The translations under genes were made by a program, and so were the position numbers. Of a stretch of 64,000 nt of DNA, positions 46,814-55,943 are shown piece after piece. The notes under the pieces were generated by a model. It saw only the letters and a list, made by a program, of their open reading frames with translations, had not been told where the DNA came from and searched no databases. Source of the stretch: Gymnorhina tibicen (lineage: Eukaryota; Chordata; Aves; Passeriformes; Artamidae); NCBI GenBank assembly GCA_013399875.1, contig VXAZ01002367.1:186001-250000 (forward strand), read 5' to 3'. Each line of letters opens with the position of its first letter. Position 1 is the first letter of the stretch.

Positions 46814-49800
46814 TTAGAACATTAACAGAGTTGTTTTCTTATCAAGAATTAAAAGGGACAGTAACAAATTTTCACAAAGATACAACAGTATCTGTAAAAC
46901 ACAGTTCTGTGAGCTACAAGGGTCAAAAGAAGTTTGAAGTTAGGAGCCCATGTAAAAACAAGAGATAGATTTCAGATGGAACTGGTGGCACCAATTAGAA
47001 CAAAACAACTGAAGGACAATGCTTCTTGTCTTCTCAGAAAGACTCTGGCAAAGAAATCTCTCATCTCTCTGTCCAGAAACACAGCTGGAAAAATTTGGTA
47101 CCTGGGAAAATGCCAGCAATTACTTTCCTGCTGTTAGAATTGTCTCTCGTACTTCACTAAAATTGCAATCTGTATTCTCAGATAAGGCAACTACTTTCCA
47201 GATTCCATTATTTCCATATCACTATCTCACCAAATGTTCTCTCACGTCATAAACATAATTTCTCCCTTGTTTCTTCTTAGTGCTTTATCTCTATTTATGC
47301 TATTATTTTTTATTCAGCATTAAAAAGTACCATGAAACAGTACTGATGCACCATTCACATGTGCTTACTAAAGAAACAACCTGCCAACTTTTCTCACAGA
47401 AGTTTACCTGCAAGCTCATTCCAGTTCAGGAATACTTTTGAGTAATAAGTCACACTGAATCTTTCTCCAGCACTTGACAATTTCAGTAGCACCCATGGAG
47501 AACTGGCTCTGATCACTACCATTCTGCCAGCTCTGAAACTCTTCTCCCTTCTGGCCAATTTACAGCACTCTGAAGCACAGTGTAAGATGAGTCATTTAAT
47601 TACTTTTTTCCTAAGATGGCTTGGGATGCTGCATTTTAGGTCACTGAGCACAGCTTCGTTGATAAGGATCAATTTCTGTTCAATAGCCTTTATTTTCCAT
47701 GACTCTGGAGGCTGAGAGGTGACTGGATTCTGTATATCTGAGATTAAATATAAATGACAGATTTAGAGATGGTACAGGAAACTGAATTTTGGAAGAAAGA
47801 CCAGAGTTAGAGAGTTGGAGGTGTCCGAATGCTGTGGCTGAAACCAGTCTGCTGGCTTGGGAATAACTTCAGAGATGTGGAAACCACACCTAACATTTAA
47901 CAAAGCATAATTTCTCACGTCTGAGGGACTCTTCTGGCCCCTGGGCAGTGTCTTCTCAGTGCATACAATTTCCTAAACCCTCTATAAAAGGACAGAAGAA
48001 AGAAAAAAGAAGCTGAGCTTCTGAAAACTAACTGGGAAGATTCCAGCTCTTAGAAGTTGAAAGAGCATAAATTTACCATGTCTGCATCTGGCAAATGTTT
48101 TCCTCAAGTGCCAGGAAAGCGGAAAGTCTGCTTATTTCCTATTCATCTGAGGGACTGTTCAAGAGGTCAGTCTTGACAGAGTGACACCCTTGAAAGACTA
48201 TCACTAGATTCATTTCCTTGATAGACATCCGCTTTCTCTAACATGCTCTGTTTCTTGTTTCAAAATAGAAACTCTCTTTTTTTACTATTTACCGTCAGCC
48301 TTCAGAGAGTCTCTAAATTCCTGTGCTTTTTTCCATCATTCCTCCTCTTGGAGCTGTATGAATGAGTGAAGGAGGAAGAAAAAGTAAGGAAGGGGATGGG
48401 AATAGTGATGGATATCTCCACCCTACTAGCAGAATTACTCTTTTCTATTTGGAAAGGACTCAGTCTTGTATTCTTTGTATTTCTGAATCCTTACAGTAAG
48501 GCTACAACAATTTTTACTGGGTAGATTGTAACAGAAGACAATTTTCTTTCGGGGATCTCGTCCAGAGAAATGCTGGAGCTACATCATGTGCCCCTCTCCA
48601 CCCCAGTGCTGGTGCTTCCATCCAAAGCTAGGCAGAGCAGCTCACTCAGGTTCCTCCCTGGCACACAAGGAGCGTGGAGCACACACCCAGCAGCCGGGAT
48701 GAAGGGTCGCAGCTCAGATGCAACATCTCCTCCCTGAGCACTGACATTGCCATAGACATTGAGGCTGTGAGGACCCTCCCCAGAGCATTGTGTCTGGTGG
48801 CCACTGCCACATTCCCCTAAACCTGGCCTGCAAGTGGGAATCAAGAAGGATGAAAAGCCACAACAATAACTATGACTAATGATACGCTGTAGCAGTCCCA
48901 TGCCCAGAGCACAATGGAAGTGAGAATTAGACTCTGTACCACTGCTCATCAATCAGTCAAACATCACCCCCAGCCATGTGGCACGTGAGCCAAATGACAA
49001 AGATCGCGACGTGTGTTTTCCCAATAACTACCAACACACTGATGAGACACAAAAGATCAGGGAACTTCAGGATTGCTTTCACCTTATCTTTTAAAGCCTC
49101 TTCTTCTTTTTATCTATATCTTCCCACAGAGGATATTTATTAATAATTTTTTTCTTCCTTCTGAATTTTTATAGCAGTGAAATTGCAGTCAGCAGTTTAC
49201 TAGTGCTGGCTGCCTATTTGACATGACAATTATTTCTCTGCCATAATTCCTCTGAGCCATTTTAATGGATCTATTTGTTTCATCTCAGTGTTCTTAATTT
49301 CCTGAATATGTTCAAGTCAAAAAATCGCAGCTGTGCCTGCTATCAGCACGACTGCCTGCAACACACGTGGAAGGCATTAGGAAAGTCATTGCAGAAAAGG
49401 AAAACATTGCATCACAGAGATAACATTTGTCACCTCAGCTGGTCCTCAGCAGCAAACCCAGGGGAAAAAAAAAAAAAAGTACACTGGCCCAGGGTATCTT
49501 ATCCGGGTGAAGTCGAAAAACCCAACAACTTTCTATGTTGCTGTCTGGAGCAGAGATTGCTTGCAGATGCTCCGGCTGTTATCCTGCTCCACATCTGAGC
49601 AAGTGTTACTGAATGCAATTCAGGAAGGCAGGGGGAAGGGAAAACCCGCCTCCGTTTTTCTTGTAGCAGAATGAGAGGCTGCCGGCTGGACACACGCCTG
49701 GCAGATGGCATTTCAAAGAGTTTTCATGAACCATCTGGGATGTGTACAATGATTACAAACCACACTTACAACAAAGCCAGAAGGGCTGCTTCACAAGGAG

Positions 49801-51336
49801 GGTGGGGGGAGAGGGCGGGCAGCAAGAAAGGGGGGAAGAAAAGAAAGCCAAGAAGCGCAAACTCCGTGACTTTTCCCAGGCACGGGACACCGAGAATAAT
49901 CAACACCTTCCACCCAGAGCCCTTTCACAGCCTGGAACAACTGCTCCATGGCTGTGCAGCTTGTGTGTGCACAGGCCAGCACCATCACAGCCTGCAAGCC
50001 ACCACTGGAGCTCTCTGCTGATAAACTCCAATTGTAATTAAGTCTCCCATCATTTGCATGGCTTAATTATGTACAAAGGCAAAGTGTGTGTATCCTCCTT
50101 CCCCCTTTAAATTGCATTTCAACATCCTTACCACAGGATGGTCTTCGGTGAAGGGGATGACTGTACATTTTATCAGAGCTAATAGCAGATCAGACCACCG
50201 CTAATGGCAGAATTAATTGAGCACAATGAGAGCTGTATTTAGCCCAAACAAAAGATAAGATACTCCACTTGAGAAGATGAGCCAATCATATTTAAATACA
50301 TTTACTTGCCTGTCCTGTTTGCACTGAAATATTAAGTGGCATGAAATCTTATTGCCATTAGGTACCAATTTAGCTAATTAATTTGAGCTGTGTCCATTGT
50401 GTGACTACCTCAGAATTACTAATGCTGCAACAAGAAGGAACTCGAGGAGAAACTGAGTGGCTACCAATTCCTTCTGCACACTTAATGGTTCATAAGCCTT
50501 CAGTCTTATTTGGCTAGCATATCCAACAGCATATAAAACTAGTTAAGATATATTACATTCAGAGGGGAATCCCTCAAATTTCCTGTAACCACAGAAGACT
50601 TAAGAAAATAAAAATATAAGGCTACTGGTTAGCATTGCAGTTTTTACCTTCTCTTGTGGACTGGGGAAGTAAAACTACATCTAACATGAGTGGCTCAGAT
50701 GCTAAATGAAATGTTTGCCCAGCTCTTGGTTTGGTTATCACCCCCAAGCTATCTGCATCCCAGTTTATTCATGCATCCCTAATGCTTGGGCCACAGTAGA
50801 GGGATTTCATCACAGGCTGGAGACCCCACCTGAGAAACTGCTTCGAGACCCAGGTGAGTTTGTCCAAGGCGAGCTCAGTGCTGTATGTGGACTAATTAGA
50901 GTTTGTGCACACATGCCTAGAATAACTGGACTGTGGCTCAGATGTCTTGATGACTATCAAGTACTGTGCCAAATAACTTAAGTGCCTATTTAAAAGACAA
51001 GTAGCTTCTGCTGTTGTGTTGCCTATCAACCATGCTGACACTTACCCAACATGAGCCTCAATTATACTACGGCCAGACTGTTAATATATGACTCAGGGGC
51101 TGTTTAGTTCTTTATCAATCTACCAGGGCTTCAAGTTAAGCTGTTAATAGTCACTGATGCCCTGCTGCTAAATTAATCAGAATCTTGCTTATTGTAATCC
51201 AAAAATAAGACTTCAGTGGGACTGTAGTCACTTCAGTTGCTTCCATGCTAAAACAAAAGCAGTTCTTGAGCAGTAATACTATTACTGTGCACTAAAACAG
51301 CCCCAGCAAGTCATTTGGAAGTCACCATTTCAAGTG

Positions 51337-51342
51337 CAGAAT
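51337..51342. repeat. Left target-site duplication CAGAAT
   Basis: CAGAAT directly precedes the LTR start TGTTGC and recurs at 55938-55943 directly after the LTR end GTGGCA. A 6-bp duplication is the size typical of class II (beta-like) retroviral integration. Confidence 0.85.
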
Positions 51343-51697
51343 TGTTGCAGTGTGCCATGGCTGGTGCCACGGCCAGCAAGACCAAGTGGACCACCAGGTG
51401 CATTGGTTTGATACCCACAAAGCCCAAGAGCCCTAAGGTTAGGGTGAGTACCCAGAGGGCTGTGCAGGGTATGCAGATCATACCCCCATAACTGGCCACT
51501 GCCATATCCTCCCCTTCTCCCCTATATCTGGTTTGCCCTCTAGAAAGTTCTTTTACTCGATCCCTCATTGGCCCATGTTAATCCTCCCCACCTACCCCTG
51601 TTACCATTGGTTCTGTACCCTATTCCCCGCCTCTGTAACGCCCCGTTGCGGTTATCCCACTGGTTGTTATGTGCTTTCCCCTTCCATTTCGTGGGGG

Positions 51698-51702
51698 TAT
51701 AA
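51698..51702 (+). promoter_or_regulatory. TATA-like box in the 5' LTR
   Basis: TATAA in the context GGGGGTATAACACC, about 50 bp before the AATAAA signal, as expected for the U3/R layout of a retroviral LTR. Activity is unknown. Confidence 0.6.
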
Positions 51703-51751
51703 CACCCCACGTCACAGTCATTTGCTTGCTTCTTCACACCTACCCTCGTCC

Positions 51752-51757
51752 AATAAA
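51752..51757 (+). terminator. Polyadenylation signal AATAAA in the LTR
   Basis: AATAAA in CCAATAAACCC, placed between the TATA-like box and the GC-rich U5. This is the usual place for the LTR polyadenylation signal. Confidence 0.65.
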
Positions 51758-51933
51758 CCCTCTCCTGTTTTTCCATGAAGAAGTCCCTCCGCTTTCTTTC
51801 CACCTCCTCCGGGCACCGTTACCACCGGTGGGTCGGGCGAGCCCATGCTGGAGCTTCGCCGACCTTCCCACGCCCCTGTGAGCAGCCTCCTTCATCCCCT
51901 CCCGTGTGGGCGGGTGCCCGGTGCCGTGGCATG

Positions 51934-51951
51934 TGGCGCCCAATGTGCGGC
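51934..51951 (+). other. Primer binding site (tRNA-Lys type)
   Basis: TGGCGCCCAATGTGCGGC lies two bases after the LTR end. It differs at two positions from the well-known lysine-tRNA (Lys1,2) primer binding site. The location and sequence together make the assignment secure and support class II affiliation. Confidence 0.85.
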
Positions 51952-52058
51952 AGCTGGACAGCTGACCGCCACCCCGCCCACATCGGCAGAGGCTGAGAGG
52001 CGTTCCCCGATGGCCGGAGCTGCCAGAAAATGTCACTGGACGCCGCTCGCCCTCCCGA

Positions 52059-52158
52059 GAAAAGCGCCACCGCTTTTGCGCGTGTGTGACTACTCAGGAC
52101 CTGCAGCTGAAAAGCGCTGCCGCTTTCGCGTGCGTGCAGCTTCTCAGGACCTGCAGCC
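52059..52158 (+). repeat. Two 50-bp tandem repeats, each with a 6-bp-stem hairpin, in the gag leader
   Basis: Units 52059-52108 and 52109-52158 are similar 50-mers, both containing ctcaggacctgcag near the end. Near the start of each is a perfect inverted repeat, AAAGCG with CGCTTT. The 4-nt loops differ (CCAC in the first, CTGC in the second). The position, between primer site and gag start, is where retroviruses keep dimerisation and packaging signals; that role here is inference. Confidence 0.8.
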
Positions 52159-52367
52159 AGGAGGAGGAACCTGCTGGTTTTTATGTTCCAGGATATTCCT
52201 GCGGCTTGGAGAGTCGGCTCAAGTGTGAGTATAACCCCTGAGAGCGTCCAGCACGAGGTGCAGGCGGCTCTAGGACCCCTGCGTTGGGAGCACAGGTCCA
52301 CAGGGGGGAAGAAACCTGTGGTTTTTGTTCTATGTTTTACACCCGTCGGGGAAGAAAAATCGGAACC

Positions 52368-54350
52368 ATGGGCAATAAGCTGTCCCAGGCTCAGCGGAGG
52401 ATTTATGTCCCAGTTACTGAAATCCTGAAGGGTTCGAATTTTAAGTTTTCCAAGGGACTCCTTAAGAGGTTTGTGAGGTGGATTTCCACCACTTCCCTGC
52501 TTTTTCCGCCGACCGAGTCTGGGGCCTAGGATTCTGGACTCGGATCGGGGAGTTGCTGGGGGAATTCGCCATGGCAGGGGATAAAATGGTTTTTCTGTAC
52601 ATGCCCCTGTGTGCAGCGATTATAAACACTCTTAGGAAGCCCCGGGTGGAGGGTAACCCCAGTTTTGTCCCCAGTTCTGCCCCTTTGTCTCCCCATACCC
52701 CCACTTTCGTTCCCCTCGTCCCTCCACTAGAACCAGCTCGGGGGATGCATCCTGCCAAACGCCGAGGGGTTGCCCTCAATTCTCTGGCTCGCCCAAGATG
52801 GCACCTATCCCTCCTCAGGCAGGAACTGATCACTCCAGCCTGAGCCTGACCCTTAACCCTTTCTCCTCTCCGTCTTCCCCAGTTTTGTCCTGGGAAAGGT
52901 TTGTTGAGTCACCCCAAAGTTCCAATCCCTTCTCGTCCTCCCCCTCGTGTCCCCCGTCCTTCACCCCGCGCTGCCTGCCCTGCCTCCCACAGCAGCTTGC
53001 TCCCGCGGTCCCAGCGCTCCTGGCAGTGGCACGTCACCCTACCCCAAACTCCCTAAACCTGTTTTTAGAGACTGCCCAGACTGGCACTGGCTGCCATGTG
53101 GCAGTGCCTGCCATCTTGCGAGGAAACCCGTCCGCCATTTTACGTCCCCAGTCCCCTCAGTTTCCCACCACTGCGCACGGCTCCTCCCTTGCTCCTCCTC
53201 CCCCCTGCACTCCGTCCCTTTCCCGTGTGTCGGTACCACCCCTGACTGCATCGTGGGGCGTTCCTGCAGACCCCTCCCATCTCATCGGGTCCCTCCCCCT
53301 CCTGGGCTCCACCCAGCCCCTGACTCCCCCCATCAGAAGCTCCACCCCTTGTGGGTGTCACCCATCCAATTCCCACACCTCCTCTTCTGGTTCCCACACT
53401 CCTGGGACCAGAAGACGTGGCTCGGAAAGTTGGATGCTGGGTGGGGCAGAGGAGGTCCAGGCTGCACCGGTTATCTGCAACCGGGCTGGAACCTACCTCC
53501 GGTGGGATCCCTTCCCCCTTGCTGACGTTAAGGAGCTGTGCAAAGCAGCCAAGGAATTCGGTCGGGAGTTCCAGTACTTCTGGAGCTTGCTCCTTGCCAC
53601 TTTCTCCCCAAGGGTTTTGGTCCCCCATGATATAAAAAATGTCACAGCCTGCCTCCTTACCCAGACAGAGTATCTCCTCTGGGAAAGGACGTGGAAGAGG
53701 ATGCTAAGAGATCTTCTTGTGTCCTATCTGAGCAATCCCCAGCTTGCAGGTCTCACTATGGACCACCTTTGTGGAGAGGGTGCTTGGACCAAGCCCCAGG
53801 AACAGGCAGCAAACATCACTGAGGCAGTCCTGAATGACATCAAACAGGCTGCCCAATGTGCCTTGTTCCCTACCCCTACCACCACCATCCCAAAGACCCA
53901 CTTTACACAGATTCTCCAAGGGAGGGCAGAGGCTTTTGTAGACTTTGTGGAGAGGCTGAGGCAAGACGTTAGCTTGCAGATGGAGGGGCCAGAGGTCCAG
54001 CAGCAGCTGCTGCGGGAACTGGCCCGCTCTAAGGCAAACAAGGCCTGCAAGGCTGTGCTCAGGGCTCTGCCCCTTGATCCACCACCCAACCCTGGATCAA
54101 ATGGTGGAGGCCTGTGTGAAGCTGGTGTCTTTAAACCTTAAGACACCATCCTCAGGGAAAAAACCGGGAGTGGTGGGGATGGTCGACGGAGGGAAACTTC
54201 CGCCTCAGTGCCGCTGCTTTCGTTGTGGAAAGCAGGGGCACTGGGCCAAGGCGTGTAAGGAACACCTAGTGGTAACATCTGTGCCCAAGCCTTTCATTCC
54301 AGGTTCGGGCCACCCGGGGCAGGGATGCTGCTGCAGCCACTGGCCAAACA
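52368..54350 (+). pseudogene. Provirus gag, frame-broken (matrix, capsid, nucleocapsid)
   Basis: The likely start is ATG at 52368 (MGNKLSQAQRR, a myristoylation-type N-terminus). That frame ends at a TAG near 52527, and matrix-like coding continues in another frame to about 52840. A long third frame (52798-54141) carries a proline/serine-rich region and then capsid. Capsid is recognisable by the major homology region QGRAEAFVDFVERL near 53923-53964. The nucleocapsid follows in yet another frame with one clear knuckle, CFRCGKQGHWAKAC, at 54215-54256 (C-X2-C-X4-H-X4-C). Gag would form the particle core, but with at least three frame changes no intact product is possible. Some changes could be sequencing errors. 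Confidence 0.85.
54215..54256 (+). other. Retroviral zinc knuckle (CCHC) in gag remnant
   Basis: Codons for CFRCGKQGHWAKAC give the exact C-X2-C-X4-H-X4-C spacing of the nucleocapsid zinc knuckle. I do not see a convincing second knuckle; the sequence after it becomes non-coding-like. Confidence 0.9.
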
Positions 54351-54499
54351 CACAAACTCCATCTACGGAAAACTGAGTGGTCAGCGCGAGAAAGCTCCGC
54401 GCAGGAACACAAATGGAGCTGCCATAATATCGCACACGGGTGCTATACCTAACAAGGACACTACACTGGACTTGACTTTGAAGCAGACCTGAACTGAGG

Positions 54500-55159
54500 A
54501 AGAGCTTGTCCAGGCTGCCGTACAATTTAATACATGGAGACCGGGGGGTCCCCGTTTATGTGACCTCCAGTCCCCTTTTTAAGGAGGCTGAAGATAGACT
54601 GGTTCTGGCCCGTCTGGTGATTTCCATACCACTGGGGTCGGATATTGCAATAACCAGACTTGCCACGCAGGAGCACCTGGGGATCCTAGTCCGCCCATCC
54701 CTGCAGACCATCGATGGGGGTGGGGGGCTTGTCTTTCTGGTTGAATGTAATCATGCTCCTTTGTCTATCCCGAAAGGTGCCACTGTGGCGCAAGGGATCG
54801 CCATCCCAAAGGACTGCAAGACGGCCCACCAACCACCGCGCTGGACTGAGGTGATGGGACCTAGTCGGCCAACCCTTAAGTGTGGATTGAGCCAGGGGAA
54901 TGAAACAATTCACATGCCAGGTATGGTAGATACTGGAGCCAGTGTTACTGTGATCCCCGTAGGGAGCGGCCCCAGGCACAGGAACTGGAACCAGTGGCCA
55001 GGGGCATCGCAGGAGTGGGAGGCAAAGCCATGGCCCTAAGGAGCCCAAAATGTCATCATAAAGGGCCCAGACGGGCAATTGGCCACTGTCCGGCCATTTG
55101 TCCTCGATGCAGGGTTTACACTGTGGGGTAGGGATACCTTGTCCCAGTTGGGGACCTGA
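54500..55159 (+). pseudogene. Provirus protease region with dUTPase-like part, frame-broken
   Basis: The frame 54506-55039 first shows text resembling the C-terminal half of a retroviral dUTPase: an ID-plus-glycines segment near 54710-54725, then LSIPKGATVAQGIAIP, matching the usual final KGDR-IAQ-type motif. The conserved tyrosine-containing motif is degraded to glycines, so it would be inactive. Protease follows with the aspartyl active site DTGAS at 54929-54943. The frame is then lost, and the protease C-terminus (GRDTLSQLG, after a TLW segment) appears in another frame and ends in a stop at about 55157. The order dUTPase then protease is typical of betaretroviral pro. Confidence 0.75.
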
Positions 55160-55164
55160 ATTAC

Positions 55165-55855
55165 TATTTCACGCGCCTAGGGTTTTTAGGGCAGGCCACT
55201 GTTGAGCGCAACCACCCATGCCTTAATTGGCTTAGTGACACCCCAGTGTGGGTGGAACAGTGGTTTTTACCAATCAAAAAGCTTCGTGCCCTTGAGTCCC
55301 TCGTGGAGGAGCAGTTAGCCAAGGGACATAGTATTCCTACGAATAGCCCTTGGAACTCCCCCGTCTTTGTCCTCCCAAAACCGAGACAAAACGGGTGGAG
55401 GCTCCTCCATGACTTACGTAAGATCACTGCAGTCACTGAGGACACGGGACCCCTACAACTGGGTACGCCCTCATCATCGATGCTCCACTCGTGAGTGGAA
55501 GCTAGCAGTAACTGATATCAAGGACTGCTTCTTCCACATACCTCTCCACCCCAAAGACATTCCCAGATTTGCCTTTTCTATGCTGTCTGTTAATCGGCAG
55601 GCCCCCATACGCAGATACCATTGGACAGCGCTGCCTCAAGGCACGAAGAACAGCCCCAGCATCTGCCAATGGTACGTTGCGCGGGTCCTCTCCCCGGTTC
55701 GGAAGCAGTGTCCATTGGCAATCCTTTTGCACTACATAGATGACGTCCTTTTGTGTGCCCCACATGAGGCATACTTAGATCTTAACCCTAAAAATGACAA
55801 TCCAGACTATCGAGGCTGCAGGGTTCGAGGTACATCCAGAGGAGATCCAGCGCCT
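55165..55855 (+). pseudogene. Provirus reverse transcriptase, first half only, frame-broken
   Basis: The fingers region is seen in the frame ending at 55494, with SPWNSPVFVLPKPR and WRLLHDLRK. After a frame change the palm follows in the frame running from about 55450, with DIKDCFFHIPLHP, the LPQG motif (ALPQGTKNSPSICQ) and the catalytic YIDD at 55733-55744. A further frame change lies near 55790, and the reading ends within the segment EIQRLC. The thumb, RNase H and integrase are absent because the sequence changes to LTR at about 55856. It would copy RNA to DNA in an intact virus; here it is a dead fragment. Confidence 0.88.
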
Positions 55856-55937
55856 GTGCCTCCTTCATCCCCTCCCGTGTGGGCGGGCGCCCGGTGCTTG
55901 TGGTCACCTTGCTAGCTGGACAGATAGCGCCGTGGCA
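55856..55937 (+). repeat. 3' LTR remnant (last ~80 bp)
   Basis: gcctccttcatcccctccc and gtgtgggcgggcgcccggtgc repeat the end of the 5' LTR with one difference. Then 35 bp not present in the 5' LTR are followed by the shared end CGTGGCA. The target duplication CAGAAT follows immediately. The rest of the 3' LTR is deleted. Confidence 0.8.
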
Positions 55938-55943
55938 CAGAAT
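55938..55943. repeat. Right target-site duplication CAGAAT
   Basis: Identical to 51337-51342 and directly after the terminal CA of the 3' LTR remnant. Confidence 0.85.

Larger units (their letters stand above)
51343..51931 (+). repeat. 5' LTR of the provirus (589 bp)
   Basis: The LTR runs from TGTTGC to GTGGCA. The start is set by the target duplication CAGAAT and the end by the primer binding site two bases later. Inside are a TATA-like GTATAAC at 51697-51703 and a polyadenylation signal AATAAA at 51752-51757. The U3 region is therefore roughly 51343-51725, with a short R and a GC-rich U5 to 51931. The last part, from tccttcatcccctcccgtg onward, recurs in the 3' LTR remnant at about 55858. 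Confidence 0.85.
51343..55937 (+). mobile_element. Defective class II (ERVK/betaretrovirus-like) provirus, antisense to MAGI1
   Basis: The element has a complete 5' LTR, a primer binding site close to the tRNA-Lys1,2 type, and a leader with tandem hairpins. Gag, protease (with a dUTPase-like part before it) and the first half of reverse transcriptase follow, all broken by frame changes. Near 55855 the reverse transcriptase sequence jumps straight into the last part of the 3' LTR, so RNase H, integrase, env and most of the 3' LTR are missing. The 6-bp target duplication CAGAAT flanks both ends. Lysine primer type, 6-bp duplication, a dUTPase-like part next to protease and a Cys-His knuckle together point to a betaretrovirus-like (class II) element. 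It cannot be functional. Confidence 0.93.

Noticed and set aside
48584..48952. 122-aa GC-rich minus-strand open frame
   Set aside because: No domain, no splice sites linking it to MAGI1, and composition typical of a GC-rich intron patch.
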